A program made the translations under genes and the position numbers. DNA of 64,000 bases, taken from assembly GCA_011033025.1 (NCBI GenBank), contig WFMF01000244.1, positions 62,001 to 126,000 on the forward strand, read 5' to 3'. Of this stretch, positions 54,853 to 64,000 are shown piece after piece. Position 1 is the first letter of the stretch. The number at the start of each line of letters is the position of its first letter. The notes beneath the pieces are model-generated. The model did no database searches. It was not told where the DNA came from and worked only from the letters and a program-made list of their open reading frames with translations. This DNA comes from Beroe forskalii (taxonomy: Eukaryota; Ctenophora; Nuda; Beroida; Beroidae).

Positions 54853-54960
54853 TACTTATATCATGATTTAAAGACCATGATGTCTACAGACATGTAACAC
54901 ATGCTATTGTAGATGTCAAACAGTGAGTGTATGCTACCATTATGATATTCTAGTTGTTAC

Positions 54961-55060
54961 CTGACGAGATGGAGGATGATGTATTTGAAGGTGGATTTGT
55001 TGGGTTCAGGGAGGTCTTGTACGATCTGTTTCAGGGCGTTCAGTGAGTCCCCACTCCCCC
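54961..55060 (-). CDS. PH-RhoGAP protein, GAP exon
   Basis: 100 nt, phase 1 to 2, with acceptor TTCGCAG and donor CAG|GTAACA. It encodes S-L-N-A-L-K-Q-I-V-Q-D-L-P-E-P-N-K-S-T-F then I-I-L-H-L-V-R, matching the 'L..L...LP..N..T...L..HL' helices of RhoGAP. Confidence 0.9.
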
Positions 55061-55803
55061 CTGCGAAGAAAGGAGTTGTTACTAAAGTACAAAACATTTC
55101 AATTTAGTTAAAATCAATCAATAACTTAACTACAATCCTTTCCAAATTTGGTAACAATTAATTGACAAACAGGTGTCGAAAGAGGCTGAGGATTGAGGAA
55201 TGATGATCATTCTCATATTTTCAAGTCGCGCACCACCGTTTGAGTACGTGATTGTGCCGTTATCACGTGCGAACACGTTGCGCGCACTTCGGAATTTAAG
55301 AAAGATTCTCGGAATATGAGGTGACATCTCTGCTATGTGCCACTGCTTACCACTCTAATTTCAGAAATATGCAAATTAATATTAAATGTCACTAATTTCA
55401 AATAAAAATGTCTAATTAAAAGTAAGAATTAGAAATTTTATAATGAATTTTACCGTGGATTATCGAAAACCGGAATAAACTTTATGTCTGAATATTTTCT
55501 ATGAACCTGGTTAAAGTTCGAAACGTGACTCGTGATATTTTGTTTGATATTTTGTTACGAATTTTCTATCGTCTCACTTGCCTACGAAAACCTCGCCCAT
55601 CAGATTATCAGATTTCACTCCACACCTCAACCCGTCCTACCATTACTCCCACATTTATTAAACTCAAACCAAATGACAATCCCATTACTGACTGATAGGG
55701 AGCCCTATTAAATAGACACTTAGATCCGCGGATTTTAGTGGCAAATAACGAGTGAATTTCACTCCTCGCCCCAACAGCTCCTCCTACAGTGAATAAAACT
55801 TAC

Positions 55804-55952
55804 TGATAGCGCTCTCGATCTGGGCGTACTGCTCGAAGGGAATGACCGGTTCAGGGAGCTCCCGCAGGAACATCTTGAAGAAACCGGTCAGCATGTTGAT
55901 ATCATACTCTGCGTCCTTCAGGTTCACCGGCTCCTCCTTGTCAACCTTAAAC
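55804..55952 (-). CDS. PH-RhoGAP protein, GAP exon with the REL(P)EP motif
   Basis: 149 nt, phase 2 to 1, with acceptor TTATCAG and donor TCA|GTAAGT. It encodes F-K-V-D-K...D-I-N-M-L-T-G-F-F-K-M-F-L-R-E-L-P-E-P-V-I-P-F. The block 'LK.FLRELPEPLI' is the signature of RhoGAP domains; the first Lys is replaced by F-K here, still within normal variation. Confidence 0.92.
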
Positions 55953-56183
55953 CTGATAAGGGTAGAGAGTGAGTGGGATATTGAGGGGTATTACCAGGAG
56001 CAATACTATTCAGTATTCATTGAACATTGTACAAAAGTTTAATGTACATCAGGCATTGAGCAGTTTACCTCGAACAGTATTGCAGGTCTGCTTCACAGTT
56101 CACACTGTAAGTGTACAGTAGTCTCGCAAGCAAATCCTCCAATAAGCTGGAAAATGGAGGGTGATTTTGCCCTGTTCTCCTAC

Positions 56184-56343
56184 CTGAGTTTCTGTATGCT
56201 GGCGTTGTTCCCACTGATCCTGTAGATTCCACTACTCTTGAGTCCCCTGTGCTCGATAGCCTCGATACACTGCGTTACCACGTGGGGTACCAGGACTTTC
56301 TGACGGGAGCAGAGGGTCGCTAACGGACACCCGAACACCGTGT
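56184..56343 (-). CDS. PH-RhoGAP protein, GAP exon with the arginine finger
   Basis: 160 nt, phase 1 to 2, with acceptor CCCCTCAG and donor TCAG|GTAGG. It encodes T-V-F-G-C-P-L-A-T-L-C, then V-P-H-V-V-T-Q-C-I-E-A-I-E, then R-G-L-K-S-S-G-I-Y-R-I-S-G-N-N-A. The Arg of G-I-Y-R is the catalytic finger that speeds GTP hydrolysis on Rho, Rac or Cdc42. The start 'VFG..L..LC' is closest to ARHGAP9/12/15/27. The acceptor region is copied many times just upstream (56344-57020). Confidence 0.93.
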
Positions 56344-57020
56344 CTGAGGGGGAACGGGGTTAAGTTAAACACTCGAACACTTTGTAGAGGGGGAGAGGGG
56401 TTAAGTCAAACACTCGAACACTGTGTCTGAGGGGAGAGGGGTTAAATCAAACACCCGAACACCGTGTCTGAGGGGGAGAGGGGTTAAGTCAAACACCCGA
56501 ACACCGTGTCTGAGGGGAGAGGGGTAAAGTCAAACACCCGAACACTGTGTCTGAGGGGGAGAGGGGTTAAGTCAAACACCCGATCACTGTGTCTGAGGGG
56601 AGAGGGGTTAAGTCAAACACCCGAACACTGTGTCTGAGGGGAGAGGGGTTAAGTCAAACACTCGAACACTTTGTAGAGGGAAGGGGAAGGGGTTAAGTCA
56701 AACACCCGAACACTGTGTCTGAGGGGAGAGGGTTAAGTCAAACACCCGAACACTGTGTCTGAGGGGGAGAGGGGTTAAGTTAAACACTCGAACACTGCGT
56801 CTGAGGGGGAGAGGGGTTAAGTCAAACATCCGAACACTGTGTATGAGGGGGAGAGGGTTAAGTCAAACACCCGAACACTGTGTCTGAGGGGGAGAGGGGT
56901 TAAGTCAAACACCCGAACACTGTGTCTGAGGGGGAGGGGGTTAAGTCAAACACCCGAACACTGTGTCTGAGGGAAGAGGGGGGTTAAGTCAAACACTCGA
57001 ACACTGTGTCTGAGGGGGAG
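56344..57020. repeat. 41-42-bp intronic minisatellite built from a splice acceptor
   Basis: About 16 units of, in gene sense, CCTCTCCCCCTCAG|ACACAGTG then TTCGGGTGTTTGACTTAACC. The unit contains the polypyrimidine tract, the CAG acceptor and the first 17-19 nt of the exon at 56184-56343 (ACACGGTGTTCGGGTGT). Some units have CTCTACAAAG in place of CTCAGACACAG. Direction and order are the same as the real acceptor, which is the last unit. Confidence 0.9.
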
Positions 57021-57293
57021 AGGGGTTAGGAACTTTAAATAATAAAATGAGGGGGAGAGAGGGTTACGTCAAACACTGTGCTAAAGGAGCTATCATTTTC
57101 GAACCGATAAAGGATCGAAAACTGTGATTCAGATTTTAAGCTCATCTAAGTTTTATTAACATAATATGATCAGTTTATTAGAGCAGTTGGCAAATTGGAA
57201 TTTGTCACATGTGGACAATTAAAGGGGTGCTTGATCAAACGGGTCGTACATTACATGCCCTACATAATATTGAGTAACAATGAAAAAACTTAC

Positions 57294-57395
57294 ATTTTAT
57301 CAGACCCTTCTTCTGGAGGTCTCCGAAAGAGGGCCGAGAACTCAGCAACTTGTTCAGAACCTCTTTCTTCTTCGATTTGTCCAAATGACTGATAT
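57294..57395 (-). CDS. PH-RhoGAP protein, linker exon before the GAP domain
   Basis: 102 nt, phase 1 to 1, with acceptor TTTTCAG and donor AAAT|GTAAGT. It encodes D-I-S-H-L-D-K-S-K-K-K-E-V-L-N-K-L-L and R-P-S-F-G-D-L-Q-K-K-G-L-I-K. The pattern 'L..(F/L)L..RP....L...G.I...VFG' directly precedes the GAP domain in ARHGAP9/12/15/27 proteins, which supports that relationship. Confidence 0.85.
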
Positions 57396-58387
57396 CTGAA
57401 AATGAAATGAGTCACATTCCGATTTCAGTGAGAATTTAGAGGGATTTTGTACCAGGTACCTGATTCGAGAATTCTAAGGAATGATGTTCTGACCGTTTTT
57501 TGAAAATTCTCGGAAAATGACTGTGTAAATGCCAATTAACACTTTTGTAATGGTCATTGGTCAATATACGAGGAATGACCTGCAATTGAGCTTAAATCAC
57601 GAATGGCAAAAGAAGTGCAAGATCTCAAAAGATCTGGTCGTCAGTCATTAGATCGTTGTTGTAACAACGTGTCCAAGGCTGATACCCGACTTAAAAACCC
57701 ATCCCAGCGTATCTATTTGCGAACATAGCACGTGATCGATTTTCATGGGTGTTTTACTCCAATTACTATCGAATTTCCATCAATCATGCAAGATATGCAA
57801 AATAGACCACGTATCCGATTTACTTGTTTCAGTTTGTTTTTAATTGTTTGTTGTACATTTCTTTAATAGAATGATAACATTTATTCAGTCATTTGACCCA
57901 TGAATAGAAATAATATTATTTGACTCGATATGAGATTAGGCAGACATTTCAAATAATATTGGAGATATGAACTGATCAAATTGCAGTCAGTACTTTGTAG
58001 ATAAAAGTACACAATACAATATTACAATAGCCAGGGTGAAAGATACCATTATTATGCTCGAATTGCTGTTTGGTAGAATTCTACGCTGATCAAACTACAG
58101 TATTTCCTTTTAATCGGGTCTGACGACTGTCGTATAGATCCAACGCCTTTATAGTTGTTTGATTGCTCCTTTGTAGATCAATAAACTTTAAATTTAAGCT
58201 ATTTTGCACTTCAATTTCGGGATGAAAGTGTAATTACTGAGTATGTTGTTCGCCAAGTCGATACTGGGAGGTTTGTAATTTAAATCATTTTGCCCCTACC
58301 TATTCCCTGCTCCGATTTCGGAGTGATCGTATACTGGTCGCCAAATCAAGCCTGAGAGGGGTGCAGTTTAAACCATTTCGCCCCTAC

Positions 58388-58537
58388 CTATTCCCTGTTC
58401 CTCGAGTATCTTCTGTATGGAAGTCTTGTTTGCGGAGGATCGCTGCATCTTCTGGTTCAGGAACTCATTGATGTCCTTCTTCGTGATTTCCTTGCAGTCG
58501 ATTATGGACTTGTGACACACTTTCTCGGTGCCGTGAC
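58388..58537 (-). CDS. PH-RhoGAP protein, inter-domain exon
   Basis: 150 nt, phase 1 to 1, with acceptor CTACAG and donor ATAG|GTAGGG. It encodes H-G-T-E-K-V-C-H-K-S-I-I-D-C-K-E-I-T and on to I-Q-K-I-L-E-E-Q-G-I-G: a charged, probably helical linker between PH and GAP domains. The exon starts with GTCACGGCAC, the same ten bases that begin the preceding intron (see 61497-61619). Confidence 0.75.
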
Positions 58538-59122
58538 CTGTAGAATATGGTTTGCTTTTAGTCTTACATGGTTTGAATTGTGCTTTGTTTCTTCTCCTAT
58601 TGTGGAGGTAATTAGGGGTATTTAGGTGTATGCCGTGAACTGCAAATGCTTACAACATGATTTGTGCTTTTGTTTGCTTCAGTTAGATGGTTTGTTTTTC
58701 TGCTCCTATTGTAAGGCAGTTAAGGGGTTTGGAAGGAAGTGGCAATGTTTAATGTAATTTAAATGCATGGGGAAGTGAACATGGTCATTTTGAGCACTAG
58801 ATATACCTTATATAACCATTCTATGGGTCACACAGGGGGAAGTGGTTTGTTTTATCATGGTTATGCGTTACAATCAGCATTATAGTTAGTAATCAGAAAG
58901 GAAGTTTATTATTTTCCACGTCCACAAAGCTCAGTACTCCAGTATCAGTTACTCCTTAATCACTATCCTAGTAATGCCCAACCCTCTATCCTAGCGGATA
59001 TCAATTCATAAAACCTTATATCAAAGATATTAAGTTTATAAATACCTATTCCATGCCCGGTAAATTCTAGTAATCAATCGTTACCTTTTAAATGATGAAA
59101 TAAATGCAGCTCTTAAATCATA

Positions 59123-61062
59123 GGGTAGAGTGACCTAATTCCGGCCATTTTTGTACGAATTTTTTTCAAAATCATGTCTTATTAATATGGGAAGGTTTTG
59201 AACCTTGAAAATAGTTAAGTATGGTAAGAAAATGATTAAAATTGCTAATTCTACCCAAAAAATTTGAAAATTATGGATTTTTGATACTTTTTTGGACAAT
59301 TTTCGGAAATGGCCGGAATTAGGGCCCTGACCTAATTCCGGTCATTTGAGCCTAATTCCGGCCACCCAAAATATTTCTTAAACTACTGATCTTAGAGCAA
59401 AAATTTTTGCTCTGTCTATAAATTCCACCTTTTTTCTACTCAAAAATGAAATTTTACTGTGTAGCTCTATTGGGTACAGTGATTTTTCGGTCTCTAAAGA
59501 TAGGTCACTTTCAACTAAGAATTAAATGTCATAAATGAAGTTTCCCTACCATATTGGCGGATTCCCAGAATGTTAAAAACACTTTTCTTTTACCTCTTAT
59601 CATTTTAAGTCATAGTAAGAAGTAGGTAAGTGAGTAGAGGGCCGGCCAGAATTAGGTCCCCTTCTAGGTTATGGGTACCTTATTCCGGCCACCTGCTATA
59701 AAACCCTTATTAACTATGAAGGAGCACTATTTAGTATTCTCACATACAATGGGATGTTAAATCTAGCACATGGTATGTCAGAAAATCGCCAAAAACGATT
59801 TTCAGCTAAAATTCTTGCATTTAGATTTCCATACAAGTTCGACTCCCGAATTTAAGCACAAATCTGCAGGTTTTCTCATAATTTTCTGTTTGTTATGAAA
59901 TATTATGTTAAACTATACTCTATTTATTACCTGAAGCATTCCCATGCCTTAGTTTTCAACATGAACTGGCAGTTTAGTGTTTGTGCCATCAAAAATATCC
60001 GAAATTTCTATTTTGGGCGTCAATTCCTCATTCGTGACATGTCTTTTTATGGATTAAAGGCACCTTTCTACTCTAGCTATGACTCTTAGACAATCTTTTA
60101 AGTGAAAACTACCAAAAATTAATTTAGGAGCAAAATCTATTTTTTTCAGAGGGCTTTGGTAATTTCTGATCATCTATGGGAGTTTGCCACATCCAAAAGC
60201 TACTTTCGTGTATTCAGGATGTCATTTAACAACGTTATGGATCATTTTCCATAATTTCCATGCTGCTCTGATATGAAAAAACAGCTACAGAGTTGTGGCC
60301 AAATTTAAGGGACCCATGGTAGGAGGGTCCCTAATTACGGCCATCTCAAATCATAGTCTCATTTGCTAGATTTACATAAAAATAAGCATTACTCTGGGCT
60401 TTTAACAATATAGACTTAATCGTAACGTCATGTAATGTTTGGTTTATCACTTGAACATTCATAATTGTGCATTATGAACTTTGGCCGGATTTAGGACCCC
60501 AGATTTTTGGGACCCTAATTTCCGTCCACAGCAGTTTCCGTCTAAGTTTTTTAACTTTTTGAGCTTAAACTTTTGAAATTCAAAGTCTCGGGAAGTTAAG
60601 AAACCATAGGTAAAATAGATTAAATGAAATTTTGTTATAGATAATGTGGCCGGAATAAGGGACCTCTGCGATTTTGGGTCCCGAATTCTGGTCACACAAT
60701 TTTAAGTGTTAAATCGCTCATTTTGGATTTAAAACCGATGATTTGGTCATCTATGGGCATCATTCAACACATCTCAGTAAATTTTGTCTCCAAAATACAT
60801 TCCAAATCAATTTTAGATCAAATATCAACTTAACAAAAATTTTGGCCTAAAATCATTATTTTGGGGGTAAATTTTTTTAACATCAAAAAAGTGACCATAT
60901 CCTAGTGATCTTTTACTCAAAAATTTCAGAGAACATGGGCAAATGATTGAAGTTGCCCATAGAATTGTTTTTTGGGGTAAGCAATGTGAAATAAAAAGTG
61001 TGGAATTTTTTCTACTCAGGGTGGCCGGAATAGGGGGCCGGCCGGAATTAGGCTCCTTACCC
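59123..61062. mobile_element. 1.94-kb TIR element with TA duplication and reiterated CCTAATTCCGGCC motif
   Basis: The ends GGGTAGAGTGACCTAATTCC and the complement (GGAATTAGGCTCCTTACCC) are flanked by TA (59121-59122 and 61063-61064). The terminal motif CCTAATTCCGGCC or its complement recurs about a dozen times inside, in both orientations, often next to GGGACC or GGTCCC (near 59330, 59350, 59645, 59688, 60310, 60335, 60484, 60510, 60650, 60680). No transposase; an open frame at 60459-60695 is part of the repeat. It lies in the 2.96-kb intron of the RhoGAP gene. Confidence 0.8.
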
Positions 61063-61496
61063 TAATCAGCCATTAAATCATTAAACCTTATCTGTGATGG
61101 AAAGCATTTCAGTATCAGTCACATCTTATCACGAACAACTTATCAAATATCAGGGTTTAGAATGATAAATTGATGACACCATAATTTGATGTCAAAACAA
61201 GATTTGAACTACTTCTGTTTAATTCTCTTTATCAGGGTTTAGCGTGAATTGCTCATAACTGCGTTTTCTTCTAGTTATCGTCTGGTAGGTTTACAAGGTT
61301 TACATGTTGTAACCGGCAGTAGTCTGGTTATTATTCAGGGTTTAGAGTTGTGATTTGAGAGCTCAGAACGACCTATTTTCTCGCACAACAACAAAATCAA
61401 CCCTAATCTGGCAGGTGTGTCTCACCGTTTGAGTAGTACTATTCTGGCACAGTACCTTAATGTAATCATAGTGAGTAATCTGGTATGTGCCGTGAC

Positions 61497-61619
61497 CGTT
61501 TGAGTTTTCCATGGAGTTATCTGATAGGGAGAGAGAGTTCTTGATGTCCTGATCCTGAGACATGCCCGCACTCTCAGCTAGCTGCTCAAACCACACTTCC
61601 AGAGAGGTGGCCTTCACAC
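61497..61619 (-). CDS. PH-RhoGAP protein, end of the PH domain
   Basis: 123 nt, phase 1 to 1. Acceptor CCCAGGCAG; the donor AACG|GTCACG is unusual but is the only one that keeps the phase of the next exon. It encodes G-V-K-A-T-S-L-E-V-W-F-E-Q-L-A-E-S-A-G. The W-F near the end marks the C-terminal helix of a PH domain. A better-looking donor, AAG|GTACTG at about 61449, leads to stops with the next exon, so alternative ends remain possible. Confidence 0.7.
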
Positions 61620-61639
61620 CTGCCTGGGGGTTACAGTGG

Positions 61640-61870
61640 GTTAAGGGAGGGATACTGAGTGAGGGGGAATGCTGAGTCAGGGGATACTGAGGAAGAGGGA
61701 ATGCTGAGTCACGGGGTACTGAGGAAGAGGGAATGCTGAGTCACGGGGTACTGAGTCACGGGGAATGCTGAGTCAGGGGATACTGAGGAAGAGGGATACT
61801 GGGTTAAAGGGATACTGACTACTGAGTCAGAGGAGGGATACTGAGTCAGAGGGAAACTGAAGTCAGAGTG
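61640..61870. repeat. Intronic minisatellite (GGGATACTGAGTCAG)
   Basis: Units of 15-16 bp, GGGATACTGAGTCAG and GGGAATGCTGAGTCACG, alternate with ACTGAGGAAGA, about 13 in all, between the two PH exons. Confidence 0.75.
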
Positions 61871-62259
61871 ATATTGAGTTGTGAGATACTCATTAGTATG
61901 GTAGGGTAAAGCACTAAGTCCGAGCAAACACTGAACAGACAATACGAAGGAGTTTTTGGTCACAACGAAATTATATAAAACGATATATGAATGGAAATGC
62001 ATTATTTAGAGTCATGAACATTGGATAAAACCATTAAAACCTCCCCATGATTTAGACAACTAGAGATCATATCTCCTTACCCTCTTTACCATACATTAAA
62101 GGACTAAGAATGATATCCACTTCAGTGTTCCCTTCTATTGTTTTTATAGAATAGGTAGGTCTAGAATAAGTAGGTAAACCGTTCGTCTGTCCTCTCTTTT
62201 CATATAAAAGCAATCAGCAATATATTCAATTCACTAAAGTTTTTTTCCGTTTTTCTCAC

Positions 62260-62483
62260 CTGCCTCCGTTTTGACCCTGATGAGCATCTCCAGTCCGTTA
62301 TCCTTGCTGATCTTGAGGAGTTTGGTTCCCTTCTTATCAGGTTCCAAGTACACGGTAACATTTCCTCCCAAGTCACACGCTGACTCGAACTCGTTCCGTT
62401 TGAAGTGCTTCACGTCTTTGTAGAAGTAGATGGTGTTCGATTTGAGGACTGCGTAGAAGTTACTCCACGCCTTCTCTACTGAC
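62260..62483 (-). CDS. PH-RhoGAP protein, PH-domain core
   Basis: 224 nt, phase 2 to 1, with acceptor CTGCCAG and donor GCAG|GTGAGA. It encodes V-E-K-A-W-S-N-F-Y-A-V-L-K-S-N-T-I-Y-F-Y-K-D-V-K, then A-C-D-L-G-G-N-V-T-V-Y, then L-L-K-I-S...G-L-E-M-L-I-R-V-K-T. This is a pleckstrin homology domain of the spectrin-like kind ('W...Y.VL....L.FYKD'), which binds phosphoinositides and brings the GAP to membranes. Confidence 0.88.
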
Positions 62484-62908
62484 CTGGCAGATGGGAGATT
62501 GTTAGGACTAGGATCTTAGGATTGCATAATATATCTTTGAATATACTAAATTATAATAATGATGTCACATTAATTTCATCAATTGCATACTTTAAATCAT
62601 GGTAACTAATTTAACCTGGTCCCTATTCCTATTTTCTATTTCCATGGTACTTAACTGCCACTGTCTGACTATGATAGTTGATAGGAGAGCTCAATCTGCT
62701 CATATGGCGAGATTACTAACGATAATAGTGGCATTTGGCTAACGATCAGAGTGACATTTGGCTAACGAGTCGAGAAACTTGACAGTTACGGCTAACGACA
62801 TTTTAAGAACCGGGACATCTTTAATTAGGCATCAGGTTACTAGTGGTTCAGTGATTTTCAACAGAATGAGAGATACTGCCCGTTTCTGAATGCAGTAACT
62901 GGGGCAGA

Positions 62909-63019
62909 TCGAACTGCACTCTGCGCATCTTTTATGAGTGCGGCGTTTATAGACATGAAATGTCTGTACGCCGCGCAAACTTAAGCCGCGCGCACAAGCG
63001 TGCATAATGCAGTTCAAAC
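62909..63019. mobile_element. Palindromic MITE, relative of 43335-43449
   Basis: TCGAACTGCA, GTGCGGCGTTTATAGACAT and the complement ATGTCTGTACGCCGCGC, GCAGTTCAAAC. Same family and size class as the MITE in the acidic-repeat gene. It lies directly in the intron beside the 63051-63115 exon. Confidence 0.7.
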
Positions 63020-63050
63020 TGTCATCGTAAAATCTCAATAAAAAACTGAC

Positions 63051-63115
63051 TTGACTTCTGGAGGAGCCTTGGTGATCTTCCTCTTCACAGTTCCCTCGCA
63101 CTTAACAGCAGGGCA
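63051..63115 (-). CDS. PH-RhoGAP protein, start of the PH domain (5'-most exon seen)
   Basis: 65 nt, phase 0 to 2, with acceptor CCATTTCAG and donor CAA|GTCAGT. It encodes C-P-A-V-K-C-E-G-T-V-K-R-K-I-T-K-A-P-P-E-V. 'EG.(V/L).RK' is the first strand of a PH domain. It opens in phase 0 without a Met, so more exons lie to the right, probably outside the window. The nine exons sum to 1242 nt, exactly 414 codons. Confidence 0.75.
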
Positions 63116-63364
63116 CTGAAATGGGTCGGGGTTAACAGGTCAACTAGTGGAGAAATATTGGGCTCTGGCCTGTGAAAAGTGGTTAATTGATAAAACGCTA
63201 TTATAATATAGTGAGTAGTGACATGATTGAGTGACGATGAATATGTAAGAATCAAAAAGATTGATCAATGATGATGTCAAAGCATAATCAGCCACTGCTG
63301 CTATTTGAAATTGTTTGAAACCACTCAAAGGATGATCTAATTCCAATCAAACAGAGGAGCGTTA

Positions 63365-63672
63365 GGGCCAAATCGCACGGAGACAAAAATCGTGAAAAAA
63401 TGTGCCCAGGTCAGTTGTCACGTCCAAATTTCGTGAGATCGCACGGCGGAATATTTCACGCCGGTATAAAAATGATCAAAACGTACGGCGACAGCTTTTC
63501 AATGCATTTCGCGGGAACAAAATTGCACCAAATCGCACGACGTAATTTGTCACCGAAATTGATATATTTCGCGAAAACGCACGGCGTAACAAAATATCCG
63601 TGTAATTTGTCACGTCCTAGATCTCGGAATCACGGAATTATTATTTTTTGCCAAAACGCACGGCGGATAAAA
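63365..63672. repeat. CGCACGGCG-motif repeat block
   Basis: AAATCGCACGG, GATCGCACGGCGGAA, AAACGTACGGCGAC, AATCGCACGACG, AAACGCACGGCGTAA and AAAACGCACGGCGGA recur every 35-60 bp, with TTTCACG and AATTTGTCACG between them. An open frame at 63400-63684 is a by-product. It abuts the SINE-like unit. Confidence 0.65.
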
Positions 63673-63673
63673 T

Positions 63674-63755
63674 GGCATGTTTGATAGCTCAATGGCAGAG
63701 CATCCGAAATGTCTTCAGCTTCAGGAGGTTGTGGGTTCAAATCCCGCTCAGGTCC
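63674..63755 (+). mobile_element. tRNA-derived SINE head (or tRNA pseudogene)
   Basis: A box A-like TAGCTCAATGGCAGAGC and a box B GGTTCAAATCC are correctly spaced. The T-arm GTGGG/CCCGC pairs well. The acceptor stem pairs only weakly (GTTTGA against TCAGGT with wobbles) and no normal anticodon arm is clear, so a functional tRNA is unlikely. The sequence continues into a non-tRNA body, as in tRNA-derived SINEs. Confidence 0.65.
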
Positions 63756-63869
63756 AATATTGAACAGCTCATCTGAGTTTATGACTGCAGGCCGCTGTAT
63801 TACTGAAATAGGTGAAGCACCCTGGATAAACCCTTCAAATCAGTGTGCACCCCAAGCACCCTGAACGCA

Positions 63870-63995
63870 CCCAGTTTACAGTCAGCAGTCTGGTAGGAGT
63901 CAGTGACCAGTCAGCAGCCTGGTATGAGCATAAAAATGTATCTATCGATGACTAGTCAGCAGTATGGTGCGAGACAGTGCCCAGTGAGCATTTTC
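63870..63995. repeat. Tandem CAGTCAGCAG(T/C)(C/A)TGGT(A/G)(G/T)GAG repeat
   Basis: About four units of GTCAGCAGTCTGGTAGGAGT with spacers CAGTGACCAGTCAGCAG run to the window edge, just after the SINE-like unit. They may be its 3' tail or a separate satellite. Confidence 0.6.
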
Positions 63996-64000
63996 AGTCA

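Noticed and set aside
56344-57020. CRISPR-like array
   Set aside because: Units are contiguous without unique spacers, in an animal intron, and derive from the adjacent splice acceptor.
60459-60695. 78-codon frame in the intronic TIR element
   Set aside because: Consists of the reiterated CCGGAATTAGG motif; no transposase features.
63400-63684. 94-codon plus frame
   Set aside because: It follows the spaced CGCACGG repeat; no domain or splice logic.
63674-63755. Functional tRNA gene
   Set aside because: Box A, box B and the T-arm are good, but the acceptor stem is weak and the anticodon arm does not fold normally. It is better explained as a SINE head.

Overview
The window looks like metazoan nuclear DNA. 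It has AT-rich intergenic sequence, spliced genes with GT..AG introns, animal protein families (ABCA transporter, PH-RhoGAP, rhodopsin-like GPCR), a CR1/jockey-type LINE remnant, a tRNA-derived SINE-like unit and an animal-type Helitron. I cannot name the species. The repeat load and the very divergent GPCR suggest a marine invertebrate such as a ctenophore, cnidarian or mollusc, which is an inference only. I see no bacterial operons, CRISPR array or rRNA gene.

Layout. 1-4525 (-): six exons of an ABCA-type ABC transporter, interrupted by intronic TIR transposons; a possible N-terminal exon lies near 9.6-9.8 kb. 4.7-7.2 kb: a large palindromic TA-flanked element. 9.3-14.7 kb: a 220-bp direct repeat and a CR1-like reverse transcriptase copy broken by three separate insertions (124 bp, 3.1 kb, 221 bp). 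14.9-17 kb: GC-rich hairpin DNA and MITEs. 17.1-18.65 kb (+): a PHD-finger/coiled-coil ORF1 protein of a LINE. 18.7-22.1 kb: AT-rich sequence with no supported gene. 22.1-35.7 kb: a giant Helitron (-) with Rep, PIF1-like helicase and a C-terminal domain with a Cys/His pair. Its C-terminal domain is cut by a 4.66-kb TIR element that is mostly a GCCTCCA-based satellite. A second small element of similar design lies next to it, and a 1.5-kb G-rich tract lies on the 5' side.

36.9-39.45 kb (-): the most unusual locus. It is a spliced gene with a signal peptide, tandemly duplicated 102-nt exons, an exact 2A ribosome-skipping motif (DVEENPGP), and then a GDS-type SGNH esterase start. 43.15-44.79 kb (-): a complete three-exon gene for a 100-residue secreted acidic ESGGAD-repeat protein with a hydrophobic tail. 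46.55-48.37 kb (-): a single-exon GPCR with a repeat-filled third intracellular loop. 50-52 kb: composite MITE and GC-rich repeats. 53.69-63.12 kb (-): nine exons with consistent phase for the C-terminal 414 codons of a PH plus RhoGAP protein, close to the ARHGAP9/12/15/27 group. One of its introns carries about 16 tandem copies of the next exon's splice acceptor. The right edge holds a CGCACGG-motif repeat and a SINE-like tRNA head.

The host genes show no functional link to each other. The common theme is transposons: at least six TIR families here are built from repeats of their own end motifs, and several sit in introns or in other transposons with exact target-site duplications.
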